Source: an uncultured Desulfobacterales bacterium
Lineage (GTDB): Bacteria; Desulfobacterota; Desulfobacteria; Desulfobacterales; JAHEIW01
NCBI GenBank assembly: GCA_947259495.1
Contig: CAMYLV010000008.1
Coordinates: 135,939-186,602, forward strand
Direction of reading: 5' to 3'
DNA: 50,664 bases
In this document: piece by piece, positions 1-8,652 of the stretch
Layout of the letters: every line of letters starts with the position of its first letter
Numbering within the stretch: the first letter of the stretch is position 1
The notes under the pieces: generated by a model
What the model saw: only the letters and a program-made list of their open reading frames with translations
Told to the model about the DNA's origin: nothing
The model's database searches: none
Position numbers and translations under genes: made by a program

Positions 1-1
1 C

Positions 2-148
2 TGCGCCCAGCACGGTATGGTGGATGAGGTGGCCAAAATGACCGCAATTCGTCAGTATCTGGCAGCCTTTGCCGGAGCGGCGTATCAAAATCCAAAATCA
101 ATCTGTCCGCAGCATCAGATGATGTTACCGAGGATCATCAAAGGCTAA
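2..148 (+). CDS. C-terminal end of an unrecognised protein (cut by window edge)
   Basis: An open frame enters from the left edge and gives 48 residues before a TAA stop. The tail holds a Cys-Pro-Gln-His segment and ends in Arg-Ile-Ile-Lys-Gly. I do not recognise the family. A strong hairpin follows the stop after about 45 bp, which fits the end of a transcription unit. The other two forward frames are interrupted, so this is the likely coding frame. Function cannot be assigned from this fragment. Confidence 0.5.
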   Translation, partial: CAQHGMVDEVAKMTAIRQYLAAFAGAAYQNPKSICPQHQMMLPRIIKG

Positions 149-189
149 AAAAAATTTTTACCTAAATTAAACCTCAGATCCAGCTAAAT

Positions 190-229
190 ATTAATCCCTC
201 CAGCTGATTTGACTGGAGGGATAATTAAT
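190..229 (+). terminator. hairpin terminator-like palindrome
   Basis: A 9-bp perfect stem (TCCCTCCAG / CTGGAGGGA, 195-203 and 213-221) has a 9-nt loop. It is extended by AT-rich ATTAAT arms on both sides. It lies between the edge gene and the M23 peptidase gene. The T-tract is short, so it may work as a bidirectional or weak terminator. Confidence 0.55.
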
Positions 230-303
230 CTTTCATAGAATCCTCGAGACGCTTCTTTCAATTTTTTCTACTCTAAATTCAGCTTTGCTGCTATGCTTTG
301 TAT

Positions 304-1242
304 ATGAAATTTGATTTGCTCCGGTCATGCAAAAGCATTCGACGCCTGCTAGTGGCTTGCGTCATCATAATGGCATCAGCCGGGTGTGCGGCAGCAGCGG
401 CTGAAGGCAATCAAACTGCAGTTGCCCGTCTTTCATCGGCCAAGGTCGCCAACGGCCAAGTGACGGTTCTTGAAGTAAATCTGCGCGATCGGGACCTGGC
501 TGCAACCGACCTAAAAGCCCGATTCGATCAAAACGCCATTGCCCTTTTCCAACATCCGTTAAAGCCCGAGGGGATCTATTGCGGGCTGGTCGGAATTCCG
601 ATAAGCAGCACTCCGCAAAAGACAGTCATTAAGCTGGAATGGACGGATTCCGATGGCCGCCTGCAGAGCGCCAGCGTTCCATTGCGCATCGTTGAGGGAA
701 ATTACAAAAAGGAAGCCTTGCGGGTGGCGCCGCGTCATGTAAAACCGAGCCCCAAAAATCTGAAGCGCATCAAGGCCGAAAAAAAAGAGATTCGACGCAT
801 CTATACCAGCAGCAGCGACACCCGCCTTTGGTATGGAAATTTTATCAAGCCACTGACCAGCAATACCACCAGCGTTTTTGGAACCCAGCGACTGTTTAAC
901 GGTGAGCTACAAAGCTACCACCGGGGCACGGATTTGCGTGCCAAAACGGGTACGCCCATCTATGCATCCAACTCGGGAATTGTCAGGCTTGCCAAAAACC
1001 TCTTTTATTCCGGCAATATTATCATCGTGGATCATGGCAAGGGCATCTTCACCAACTATGCGCATCTGAATAAAATTGATGTGAAGGCCGGCCAGCACAT
1101 AGCCAGAGGCGATCAAATCGGGCTGAGCGGAGCCACCGGCCGGGTCAGTGGCCCACATCTGCACTGGGGCGTAAAAATAAACGGAGCTTATGTGGATCCA
1201 CTGCAGTTCATGATCGTTATCTCGGACCTGCTGGCGCAATGA
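304..1242 (+). CDS. M23 family metallopeptidase (LytM-type), exported
   Basis: About 312 residues. It is predicted to be a peptidoglycan endopeptidase of the M23/LytM family acting in the periplasm. The N-terminus has a hydrophobic signal segment ending near SAGC, a marginal lipobox. Residues about 40-135 look like the beta-sandwich domain found ahead of M23 domains. The C-terminal third carries the zinc-site motifs HRGTD (first His and Asp) and GPHLHWG (HxH), so the catalytic set appears complete. I prefer the ATG at 304 over the TTG at 298. No clear Shine-Dalgarno sequence is visible for either. The gene stands alone between two intergenic gaps, with a lytic transglycosylase gene next in the same direction. 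Confidence 0.9.
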   Translation: MKFDLLRSCKSIRRLLVACVIIMASAGCAAAAAEGNQTAVARLSSAKVANGQVTVLEVNLRDRDLAATDLKARFDQNAIALFQHPLKPEGIYCGLVGIPISSTPQKTVIKLEWTDSDGRLQSASVPLRIVEGNYKKEALRVAPRHVKPSPKNLKRIKAEKKEIRRIYTSSSDTRLWYGNFIKPLTSNTTSVFGTQRLFNGELQSYHRGTDLRAKTGTPIYASNSGIVRLAKNLFYSGNIIIVDHGKGIFTNYAHLNKIDVKAGQHIARGDQIGLSGATGRVSGPHLHWGVKINGAYVDPLQFMIVISDLLAQ

Positions 1243-1384
1243 TCGCCGGCAATAACCCCTTCTGACAGATTCTATCGTTGCTTAACCCTGCAACAATTGG
1301 CCCCTGGACAACAGTCTGCCGTCAAAACAGGCAAATTTTTCAGTATGAGAGTCTCCTGTAAATGACCATACTCTTTATAACTAT

Positions 1385-1412
1385 TTGAATTGGCTCTATT
1401 ATTTGTTAAAAT
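1385..1412 (+). promoter_or_regulatory. putative sigma-70 promoter for the transglycosylase gene
   Basis: TTGAAT, a 16-nt spacer, then TAAAAT, ending about 60 bp before the transglycosylase start at 1472. The match is fair. It is the best candidate in this 229-bp gap. Confidence 0.4.
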
Positions 1413-1471
1413 GCAGATTTGGAATGAATATTGCTAAATATTCAAGGATCACAAATGAACCCTAACGGTGA

Positions 1472-2278
1472 ATGAGCAGTATTATGGCGTACAACAACCT
1501 GTTATCCACCCATCATCATTACAGCCGCAGGATCCCCGGAAGCGTCCGGGGCTATGCTAAAGCGCAGTCGATTCGCAATTCAGCCTCCGGGCAAGGCGGA
1601 TTTAAAAACATCCTTTCATCGGTCCGGAGCCGATCTTCTATCAATAGATTTAAAACCCGGGGGTTAACCTTAGCCGATTACCGGGCCCAACCGGTTATCT
1701 CAAAATCACGCTTCAGACCCCAATCCCTGCCGACAACAAATTTTCTAAAAAACAAGGTTTTAAATCAAATTTCGGATCAGTCTGCGTCAACGGCGCTTAA
1801 AAGAAAAAACCGATTCCAGGTCGAACCCAAAATCGTTGATTCAGCTGAAAAACCGGAGCGTAACATCCAGCAACCGCCGCCAAGTTTAACAGAGCGACAA
1901 ATTATCGAACAGAGTATTCAAAAAGCAGCCGCCAAATACAACTTGCCGCCCGGGTTAATCAGGGCCGTTATCCGGGCCGAATCAAATTTTCAGGTCAGTG
2001 CTGTCTCGCACGCCGGTGCTAAGGGATTGATGCAACTCATGCCGGCCACCGCCAAAGATCTGGGTGTTACCGATATTTTTGATATCGAACAAAATATTGA
2101 TGGGGGTGCAAAATATTTAAGCAGGATGTTGGATCGATTCGGCGGGAATGTCAGAAAGGCACTGGCAGCCTACAATGCCGGTCCGGGAACCGTCATCAAG
2201 TACAGCGGCCGGGTCCCCTACCCGGAAACCCGCCAGTACGTTAACCGGGTGTTGCGGTTTGCAAGGCAGACGGCCTGA
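1472..2278 (+). CDS. lytic transglycosylase (SLT domain)
   Basis: 268 residues. The C-terminal half (about 145-265) is a soluble lytic transglycosylase domain that cleaves peptidoglycan. Glu170 in the AESNF motif is the catalytic residue. GLMQLMP (185-191) and AYNAGPG (233-239) are the other signature motifs. The first 140 residues are basic, Ser/Gln-rich and probably disordered. No signal peptide is evident, so export may use a non-classical or flagellar-type route, as seen with some SLT proteins; that is inference. The ATG lies at 1472 and no strong ribosome-binding site is seen. Together with the M23 gene upstream it makes a small cell-wall-remodelling pair. Confidence 0.9.
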   Translation: MSSIMAYNNLLSTHHHYSRRIPGSVRGYAKAQSIRNSASGQGGFKNILSSVRSRSSINRFKTRGLTLADYRAQPVISKSRFRPQSLPTTNFLKNKVLNQISDQSASTALKRKNRFQVEPKIVDSAEKPERNIQQPPPSLTERQIIEQSIQKAAAKYNLPPGLIRAVIRAESNFQVSAVSHAGAKGLMQLMPATAKDLGVTDIFDIEQNIDGGAKYLSRMLDRFGGNVRKALAAYNAGPGTVIKYSGRVPYPETRQYVNRVLRFARQTA

Positions 2279-2312
2279 TTCAAAGTGGCCCCAGAGCGGG
2301 AAGTCCAAAATA

Positions 2313-2636
2313 TCAGGGCACCCGGATGGTGTTGCCGTTTTTACAGTTTCGATGGTTGTCGCCATAAGACCGATCGTCTTCGGCAAGTTTATAGCTGAAA
2401 ACAATAAAACCGGTGGTGCTTTTAATTTTATGGCGTTCTCCTGATTTAAGCCAATTTTCAAAAATTTTATCCTGCCGTTCTTCTTCTGAATCTTCATCCC
2501 ATACGACCACATAAACTTTTGCAACATCTGCTTTCAGCGCACAGGTTTTGTCATCAGCGGCCGCATCCAAAAAAGGAAAAAGACCGGCAACTAAAATCGA
2601 AAACACGGACAATCGGATTAAATATAGGGGTTTCAT
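2313..2636 (-). CDS. small secreted protein of unknown function
   Basis: 107 residues with a clear signal peptide (MKPLYLIRLSVF onward, cleavage near DAAA-DDK). The mature part is short, charged and contains two Cys. The ATG at 2636 is chosen because a GGAGG ribosome-binding site lies 7 nt before it. That site overlaps an alternative ATG four codons upstream, which has no such signal. The gene converges on the transglycosylase gene with a 34-bp gap. No family is recognised. Confidence 0.65.
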   Translation of the reverse strand: MKPLYLIRLSVFSILVAGLFPFLDAAADDKTCALKADVAKVYVVVWDEDSEEERQDKIFENWLKSGERHKIKSTTGFIVFSYKLAEDDRSYGDNHRNCKNGNTIRVP

Positions 2637-2821
2637 CAAAGCCTCCATACCTGAGAGAGGGTTTACGACAATATTCGATAGGCTTTTTCATTTTCGAATA
2701 TAAGCGGTTAACAAACAATAATAATATAAAGTAAAATAGCAAATTTAAAAATCAAAACGACTGTCCCTGAAGCCGACAGCAATTAAATAGGACAAAACCG
2801 ACTCTGGGTTCGATCTTATGG

Positions 2822-2847
2822 CGTCAGACGACGACTGACGTTTTTTT
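2822..2847 (+). terminator. short hairpin followed by seven T
   Basis: CGTCAG (2822-2827) and CTGACG (2835-2840) form a 6-bp stem, followed directly by a run of seven T. It looks like a small intrinsic terminator or attenuator. The upstream end of the longest HD-GYP frame (TTG at 2846) lies inside the T-run, which argues against that start. Confidence 0.4.
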
Positions 2848-2980
2848 GTTGACAGCGCCCCGGCATTTGATTATACACCTCGCTTCAATTTTAAACACCC
2901 GATTTTATCAAAATCATGGCCTGAAAAACATTTTGAATAGATTCATCAAAAATAATGCGAAATCGCGTTACGATGCCGCA

Positions 2981-3556
2981 ATGCAGATTCCCAAACTAAC
3001 CCTCATTGCCGCTGTCCTGGATATTAACGATCGCTATACCCGGGAACATGCCCGGCGGGTTGCCATATACGCCCGTCGCCTGGCGGAACGCATCAGCTTA
3101 AATGCCACAGCTGTTGAAAACATCCGGCTGGGTGGCTTACTGCATGATATTGGAAAAATCGGCTTGAGTGCAAAAGTTCTCAACAATACGCACAACCGGC
3201 TGTCTGATGATATGCTGGCTGAAGTGCGTCGACACCCCCTAATGGGTGTGGCCGTTCTAAAGGATTTGGATATTCCCGCAGCAGTCATCGATTTTGTTCA
3301 ATATCATCATGAAAAAATGGATGGCACCGGTTATCCCTTCGGACTCAAAAACGACCAGATCCCGTTGGGCGCTAGAATTATCAGAGTGGCTGATTGTTTT
3401 GATGCCATCACAACCGACCGACCCTATCAGCAGCACAAAAGCTGGATCGAGGCCGTGGCCATTTTGCGTCAAATCAGCGGCACCGATCTGGACCCTGAAC
3501 TGGTGGCAGCATTTATTGTCGACATAAAAGAAAATTTGATCTCGCCTGACGATTGA
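2981..3556 (+). CDS. HD-GYP domain cyclic-di-GMP phosphodiesterase
   Basis: About 191 residues from the first ATG. The HD-GYP family hydrolyses cyclic di-GMP. The metal and family signatures are all visible: His-Asp in LLHDIGKIG (55-56), HHEKMDGTGYP (109-119, the HHE...DGxGYP motif) and DCFDA. The protein is almost only the catalytic domain, with no receiver or GAF domain. The frame stays open upstream to a TTG at 2846, but that codon lies in a terminator-like T-run and no start has a clear ribosome-binding site, so the N-terminus is uncertain. Three PilZ-type receptors lie 34-38 kb downstream in the same window. Confidence 0.85.
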   Translation: MQIPKLTLIAAVLDINDRYTREHARRVAIYARRLAERISLNATAVENIRLGGLLHDIGKIGLSAKVLNNTHNRLSDDMLAEVRRHPLMGVAVLKDLDIPAAVIDFVQYHHEKMDGTGYPFGLKNDQIPLGARIIRVADCFDAITTDRPYQQHKSWIEAVAILRQISGTDLDPELVAAFIVDIKENLISPDD

Positions 3557-3618
3557 ATCAGAAATTCCCTTACCTATGCTGGCATTTTACAAACACAAGA
3601 ATGTGCCTATGTTGTATT

Positions 3619-3721
3619 TATACCGCTTTTCATAATAATGTTCCGAATTGCGGACTTGGGGTATAAGTGGTTGTAGAAAAAATCGTTGGAATAACGGAAC
3701 GATTTTTTGACAACCACTATA
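3619..3721 (-). repeat. 103-bp MITE-like element, copy 1 (full)
   Basis: Full copy of a dispersed element running from TATAGTGGTTGTC (right end, read on the minus strand) to CGGTATA. It contains an A7CG...CGT7-type stem and a second, weaker stem. It matches copies at 13253, 17060, 30945 and 50098 and the truncated ones at 29839 and 35999. It lies 62 bp after the HD-GYP stop. Confidence 0.85.
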
Positions 3722-3789
3722 AAATAGTCGCTGGATGCTGATCTGAAAGCAGGCGCAGGAGACCAGAAACCAGAAGAGGGAGAAGAAAA

Positions 3790-3960
3790 ATGAGTGAAGA
3801 AAAATTTGAACATGAAGATGAACTGGATTGTGAAGTCACGGTGTTCGAAGGCGCCCACAATACCTGTGATCAATCCGAAGATGAATCTCAAAAAATGAAG
3901 GCGACCGAAAAGAGTACATCTTCAAAGGAAAGACCGATAAAAGATAATTATAATATATGA
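3790..3960 (+). CDS. small acidic protein, 56 residues
   Basis: ATG preceded by a purine-rich GGGAGAAGAAAA ribosome-binding stretch, then 56 codons to TGA. The N-terminal half is very acidic (MSEEKFEHEDELDCE) and the C-terminal half is Lys/Ser-rich. There are two Cys and no hydrophobic segment, so it should be cytoplasmic. No family is recognised. It starts 68 bp after the MITE-like copy, from which any promoter would have to read. Support comes only from the ribosome-binding site and an uninterrupted, non-random composition. Confidence 0.45.
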   Translation: MSEEKFEHEDELDCEVTVFEGAHNTCDQSEDESQKMKATEKSTSSKERPIKDNYNI

Positions 3961-4029
3961 AAACTCTATAAGAATATTAGCAGCTTCAAAATTCAAAGGT
4001 TTCCATGAAGCTTAAGGTAATCCGTAGCC

Positions 4030-4096
4030 GGAGTGATGGAATGTTGGTACTTGTGTGCATTCCTCCAGTACTCCAACACTTCACTACTCCAACACG
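4030..4096. repeat. imperfect palindrome (GGAGTGATGG / CTACTCC type)
   Basis: The left arm GGAGTGATGGAATGTTGG is mirrored by CCAACACTTCACTACTCC with a few mismatches. The stem could form downstream of the symporter gene stop at 4107 and so help end its transcript. It also looks like one of several dispersed palindrome types in the gaps of this window. Confidence 0.5.
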
Positions 4097-4106
4097 CCAA
4101 TAGTAC

Positions 4107-5720
4107 CTACCCGTATGTTAGAAACACCAGAAACGCCAGAATCCCGGTGCCATAGAGTGCAAGGATAGTATAATATGGCCCCCAGCGGGTCTGCCGGGCT
4201 CTGGTGGTTCGGGGTGCGTGTCTAAACAGGGTGTTTTCCAACCGGTTGGGATCCGGCTTTGCAAAAGCCAGGCTAATCAAATACCCCGCTGCGTACGCCA
4301 CAAAAAAACCAATCACATTCCACCACAACCAGGAAATTTTCGGGGCATATCGCCACAATAAAAGATTCACCGCAAATCCGACGATCAAGCCCGCGGTGGC
4401 GCCCGGTCCGTTTACGCGCCGGGTCAGCATGCCCATCAGAAAAACGGCCAGCAGGGGCCCGTTTAACAACGATCCGATTTTGTTAATGGATTCAACAATC
4501 GTGTCGGAAATGTTGCCCACAAAAAACGCAAAAAACAAACACACCAACCCCCAGAACACCGTCAGCAATTTGGATATGACCAGCTCCATGCGGCCCGAAA
4601 AATTTAATTTTAGATAACGCTTGACGATATCCTGCATGCTCAGCGCGCTGAGGGCGTTGAGGGTGGAATCCAGAGATGACATGGCAGCAGCAAGCAAGCC
4701 CACCATGACCAACCCGATCAGGCCATGGGGAAAATGTCTCAGGACAAAAACGGGCACAGCCACGTTATAATTGGGTTTACCCCCATCGGTCAGCGGCAAA
4801 GCGGAAACAAAATCAGGGTGCAAGAGGGCATAAGCACCCAGACAGAGACCCAGAAAACAGTATGCGAAAACCAGCGGGAAGCGCAACATGCCGTCTAAAA
4901 AAAGCGCCCGCTTGGTGTCCGCCACACTGCGGGTGGAAAGTTCCCGCTGGGCCTGAGTCTGGTCACAACCGTAATATGAGAGGTATAAAAAAAGCCCCCC
5001 GATCAACATGGGCCAGAAAGCATAGGTTTGGCCATCTCCCAAACCATGACCGCTAAAATTAACGGCCCGCAATCTAGCCGGCTGGTCAAAGACGACGGGC
5101 AGGCCGCCGGCCAGTTGAACGGACACAATGATCGCTGCCAGGATGGCGCCGAAAAGTACCCCAATTTGAATCACATCGGACCAGATGACGGCTTGCATGC
5201 CGCCCAGCACATCATACAGGATGGTAATCCCCCCTAGCATCAGCACGGCCGCCCAGAACGGAATGTTCAGGCAAAGCATTAACACCAGGGATATGCCGTA
5301 TACGGTGACGCCGGTGCCAAATGCGCGGATGAATTGAAAAAAGAGACTGACGATGGTGCGCGTGCCGGCATCAAACCGTTTTTCCAGGTAAGCATACAGG
5401 GAAATGAGATTAAGACCCCTTAACAGCGGAAAGATCAGCGCCATTAAAATGATCATGGCAAAGGGTACAGCTAACTCATACTGGAGCCAGATTAGCCCAC
5501 CGCCGGCAGCAAAGGCCACAAAGGCCGGGGCACCCAGCAGGCTGTTGGTCGAGCACTGGGTGGCCATAGTGGAAAGCGCAATGGGCAGTGGTGGGGTTTT
5601 GTTACCCCCCAGGTAGTAATCCCGATCGGATTTTTGGCCGCGGGCTAAAAGAAGGCTTAAGCCGATCATACCCATCAGGTAGACAATGATAATGGCCCAA
5701 TCAAAAGCATTTAACGTCAT
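4107..5720 (-). CDS. sodium:solute symporter family (SSS) transporter
   Basis: 537 residues, very hydrophobic, with about 13 membrane spans, as expected for the SSS/SLC5 (LeuT-fold) family that couples Na+ to uptake of sugars, acids or other solutes. The conserved N-terminal DYYLGG segment (about 34-39) and the GGMQAVIWSDVIQ stretch (about 173-185), typical of the family, are present. The substrate cannot be told from sequence. It is a single gene reading away from the DUF4124 gene, with a 169-bp divergent gap. An imperfect palindrome lies just past its stop. Confidence 0.9.
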   Translation of the reverse strand: MTLNAFDWAIIIVYLMGMIGLSLLLARGQKSDRDYYLGGNKTPPLPIALSTMATQCSTNSLLGAPAFVAFAAGGGLIWLQYELAVPFAMIILMALIFPLLRGLNLISLYAYLEKRFDAGTRTIVSLFFQFIRAFGTGVTVYGISLVLMLCLNIPFWAAVLMLGGITILYDVLGGMQAVIWSDVIQIGVLFGAILAAIIVSVQLAGGLPVVFDQPARLRAVNFSGHGLGDGQTYAFWPMLIGGLFLYLSYYGCDQTQAQRELSTRSVADTKRALFLDGMLRFPLVFAYCFLGLCLGAYALLHPDFVSALPLTDGGKPNYNVAVPVFVLRHFPHGLIGLVMVGLLAAAMSSLDSTLNALSALSMQDIVKRYLKLNFSGRMELVISKLLTVFWGLVCLFFAFFVGNISDTIVESINKIGSLLNGPLLAVFLMGMLTRRVNGPGATAGLIVGFAVNLLLWRYAPKISWLWWNVIGFFVAYAAGYLISLAFAKPDPNRLENTLFRHAPRTTRARQTRWGPYYTILALYGTGILAFLVFLTYG

Positions 5721-5889
5721 GAAATTCTTTTTAATACTGCAAATAAATAATTAAAAGATGCTCCTCTATAATCAGGCAAAACTCAGGTAATATTTGACAG
5801 GTATAGGCAGATTTGTCATCATTTATTATAGATCAGCTAGTGGCTGACGGAACAGTGCCTGTCATTACAGAAAATAAAAAGGAGATGGT

Positions 5890-6366
5890 ATGAAATCCAT
5901 CACCATGGTTATCGTATTTATTTTAAGCGCTCTAACCGTATCCGGGGCGCAGGCCGAAATTTACTCCTGGACCGATGAAAACGATGTCAAACACTACAGC
6001 CACACCCCGCCGCCCGATGGCGCGCTGCGCGTCAAAACGGCCCCGGAATTCCAGTCCAGCGCGGCTGTCGAGCAGAAGTACGAGAAAATAAACGAAGCAA
6101 ATGTTGAGGCGATCCTCAAACAGCTGGATCAGGAGGATGCGGCTTCGACTCCAAAAGCAGCCCCAACAGTAAAACCGCCTCCCCACCAGGAGCGGATCCA
6201 GGCGGCAGCAGAAAAACTGCAAGAAAAAATCGCGTGGTTAGAACAACTCCCCCCGCGGGCCTATACGAATATGCGCAGCAAACAGGCCATCATCGGACGC
6301 TATCAATACCGATTACAGCAGTTGCTTTCGAATCCGGATGCCTATTTTAAGGAATACGGTTATTAG
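5890..6366 (+). CDS. DUF4124 domain-containing exported protein
   Basis: 158 residues. A signal peptide (to about residue 22, ending AQA) is followed by IYSWTDENDVKHYSHTPP, a typical DUF4124 start. The rest is a Gln/Glu/Lys-rich helical tail. DUF4124 proteins are periplasmic or envelope-associated and have no defined activity. AAAAAGGAGATGGT before the ATG is a good ribosome-binding site. A dispersed palindrome follows the stop. It is transcribed alone and divergently from the symporter. Confidence 0.8.
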   Translation: MKSITMVIVFILSALTVSGAQAEIYSWTDENDVKHYSHTPPPDGALRVKTAPEFQSSAAVEQKYEKINEANVEAILKQLDQEDAASTPKAAPTVKPPPHQERIQAAAEKLQEKIAWLEQLPPRAYTNMRSKQAIIGRYQYRLQQLLSNPDAYFKEYGY

Positions 6367-6368
6367 AT

Positions 6369-6432
6369 TCCAGAGGTCAGAGGACGGAAAACCGGGTATC
6401 GGATTTCTGACATCTGACTTCTGTCTTCTGTT
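6369..6432. repeat. imperfect palindrome (CAGAGGTCAGAGG / TCTGACTTCTGTCTTCTG)
   Basis: The left arm near 6370-6387 pairs imperfectly with the right arm 6407-6430. It lies in the 73-bp gap between the convergent DUF4124 and carrier genes, where it could serve as a shared terminator. The arms are built of short CAGA-rich units. Confidence 0.45.
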
Positions 6433-6439
6433 ATGTAAC

Positions 6440-7735
6440 CTATGAACCAGACGACTGACAGACCACCTGATAATCCTGGCGCAGCACAAAAATAATCGCC
6501 AGCCATATGGCACAGATGGAGACGGTGAACCAGCTGAGTTGGGGCACACTGACCTTAAAGGGCAACCATTGGGTGAACAGCAGGATTAAAAGAGAGCCGG
6601 CAACTTTAAACAGGCGGTAGCCAAACATGTCGATCCAGGCTTTGGCCTGATAGATCAGGACTGAATCAACCGGGACATACAACAGCTCCTTGGAGGCCCG
6701 GTTGATCGAATAGGAAAGCGCCCGATCGCTGATTTTCGCGGCACAGCTGAAAAAAAGTGTCGATTGCAGGAAAAAGCACCAGGAAAAGATGAAGATCATC
6801 ATCGGTTGTACCAGCAGCCCGGCAATCGCCCCTAAATAGCGGTGCACCAGGGGAGTGATCCCCAGATTGACGCCAATCGACATAATCCCCAACACACTGA
6901 AAAACAGCGACAGAAAGGCTGTGCGGGCTTCCCGGTCCGGGTAAGCGCTTTCAACGGTGTTTAAAAATTGATACTCAACCAGCGGCGATGCCAGCTGCGC
7001 TAAAAGCAAAATGGCCGCAATCAGCATTAAATACCGGCTGTGCCGCAAAATTCGCCAACCCCCGCTGGCCTTCTGATGCGAGCGAACCACGTGCTCAACC
7101 TCACAGTAGATACCCACCCGCCCCATCAGCCAGGTCAACGCAAATATAATCCCGATGATGCCGGCAGCGGTCAGCAGCAGATCCGGTGTCTGCAACGGCG
7201 TGTGCCTGATGAGCATGGCCGAAACCCAGCCCCCGGCCACTCCGCCAACCAGACCGCCGGTACCGACGAGCCCGTACCAGGATTTGCCTTCATGGGTGGT
7301 GTAAATCGAGTCGGTCAGACTCCAGAATTGTTCCACCAGAACAACGCTTAAAATATCGACAAAAACATAAAAACAGGCGGCAATCCATACGGTGGAATGG
7401 TTCATCAACAAACGAAAAACGACCAGCAGGATGCTGATGGTCAGGCAGGTGCCGAGCACCACGTTGATCCGGCTGTGGCGCTCGACCAGGCGGTGATAAT
7501 AGCTGATAAAAACGCCCATGGTTACGGCCGTGGCGATCCAGATGTAGGGCAGATGCTCGGCGCCCAGGGATTCGATAAAAAGGGAACGGCTGGCCGGCTT
7601 GAGCTGATAAAGGGCCATGATAATCAAAAAAAAGTTCAGAAATAGAAACCCCGCCCGAGCACCCAGAGTACGCAACGCCGGGTATCGGGCTTCACATTCG
7701 GCTGTGATGTCATTTTTTGAATTTTGTGCTTGCAT
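6440..7735 (-). CDS. ATP/ADP translocase-like (Npt1/Npt2 family) carrier, MFS fold
   Basis: 431 residues with about 12 hydrophobic segments. The region around DRALSYSINRASKELLYVP (about residues 335-353) is typical of the bacterial relatives of plastid/rickettsial nucleotide transporters (COG3202). Such proteins exchange nucleotides or move related solutes across the inner membrane. Free-living homologues have no proven substrate, so nucleotide transport is inference. The gene lies 29 bp from the divergent serine hydrolase gene, so their promoters must overlap each other or the coding starts. The exported dikinase-like protein two genes away makes nucleotide transport an interesting possibility. 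Confidence 0.75.
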   Translation of the reverse strand: MQAQNSKNDITAECEARYPALRTLGARAGFLFLNFFLIIMALYQLKPASRSLFIESLGAEHLPYIWIATAVTMGVFISYYHRLVERHSRINVVLGTCLTISILLVVFRLLMNHSTVWIAACFYVFVDILSVVLVEQFWSLTDSIYTTHEGKSWYGLVGTGGLVGGVAGGWVSAMLIRHTPLQTPDLLLTAAGIIGIIFALTWLMGRVGIYCEVEHVVRSHQKASGGWRILRHSRYLMLIAAILLLAQLASPLVEYQFLNTVESAYPDREARTAFLSLFFSVLGIMSIGVNLGITPLVHRYLGAIAGLLVQPMMIFIFSWCFFLQSTLFFSCAAKISDRALSYSINRASKELLYVPVDSVLIYQAKAWIDMFGYRLFKVAGSLLILLFTQWLPFKVSVPQLSWFTVSICAIWLAIIFVLRQDYQVVCQSSGS

Positions 7736-7764
7736 TTTTTGATTATTGAGTAATAATTACCATT

Positions 7765-8652
7765 ATGGACAGGTTTAAACAATTATTGGCGCTGATTTTC
7801 TTTGTTCTAATTTGCGCCAGTCTGACCGGTGCCCAATCTCAGGACGCTTCCTGGACCCAAAGCTGTGATCCTCGCCTGCAAAAAGCCCTGGAAAAGCGCA
7901 TCAATGCCCTCAAACTGGACGGCGCCACCGAGCATAAAAACCTGAGCATTGTGGTCGTCGATATCACCGATGTTTCCGATCCGCGCATGGCTTACGTTAA
8001 TCCCAATGAAATGATGTATGCCGCCAGTTTACCCAAAATTGCCATCCTTTTAGGTGCTTTTGAAAAAATAGCCGCCGGCGAAATGACCCTTGACGATGAA
8101 ACCCTTGAAAAACTCAAGCTCATGATCCAGCAGTCTTCCAACACGGCGGCTTCCGAAATGCTCAACCGGATTGGCATCGATTATCTGGCCGACCTGCTGC
8201 AATCGCCCCGCTACCGACTGTATGATTCTGAACAACACGGCGGTCTCTGGGTCGGCAAAGAATACGGCAAGGCCCCGGCCCGCAAAAGGGACCCGCTCCA
8301 CAATCTTTCCCATGGTGCCACCGCCCTGCAGGTAGCCCGCTTTTATTACCTGCTGGAAACCGGTCAACTGGTTTCGCCGCAACTGAGTCAATTAATGAAA
8401 TCGATTCTGGCGGAAACGGAAATCGAACACAAATTTGTCAAAGGGCTCAAAGCGGTTCAGCCGGATTCAGAAATTTACCGCAAATCCGGTACCTGGGGGC
8501 CCTATCATTCCGACAGTGCCCTCATCGAGCATGATGGCCGCCGCTACATTGCGGTGGCTTTAGCCAAAAGCCGCCATGGCGAAGAATGGCTCCAAAAACT
8601 CATTGTGGCTCTTGATGAGGTTGTTTGCCAGTCTGAGACGAACCGGAACTAA
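7765..8652 (+). CDS. serine hydrolase, class A beta-lactamase-like fold, exported
   Basis: 295 residues. The N-terminal signal peptide ends near TGAQS. Three active-site motifs of the penicillin-recognising fold are visible: SLPK (88-91, nucleophile Ser), SSN (124-126) and KSGT (240-243, KTG equivalent). It could be a peptidoglycan D-Ala-D-Ala hydrolase, an esterase or a beta-lactamase; the motifs do not decide. The start is set by the signal peptide, although no Shine-Dalgarno sequence is seen in the 29-bp gap. The last 53 bp overlap the 3' end of the convergent, related hydrolase gene. Confidence 0.85.
   Translation: MDRFKQLLALIFFVLICASLTGAQSQDASWTQSCDPRLQKALEKRINALKLDGATEHKNLSIVVVDITDVSDPRMAYVNPNEMMYAASLPKIAILLGAFEKIAAGEMTLDDETLEKLKLMIQQSSNTAASEMLNRIGIDYLADLLQSPRYRLYDSEQHGGLWVGKEYGKAPARKRDPLHNLSHGATALQVARFYYLLETGQLVSPQLSQLMKSILAETEIEHKFVKGLKAVQPDSEIYRKSGTWGPYHSDSALIEHDGRRYIAVALAKSRHGEEWLQKLIVALDEVVCQSETNRN

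Noticed and set aside
2148-2444. Open frame in another phase across the end of the lytic transglycosylase gene
   Set aside because: It lies on the strand of a well-supported gene and continues into the convergent small secreted gene; it is a shadow frame.
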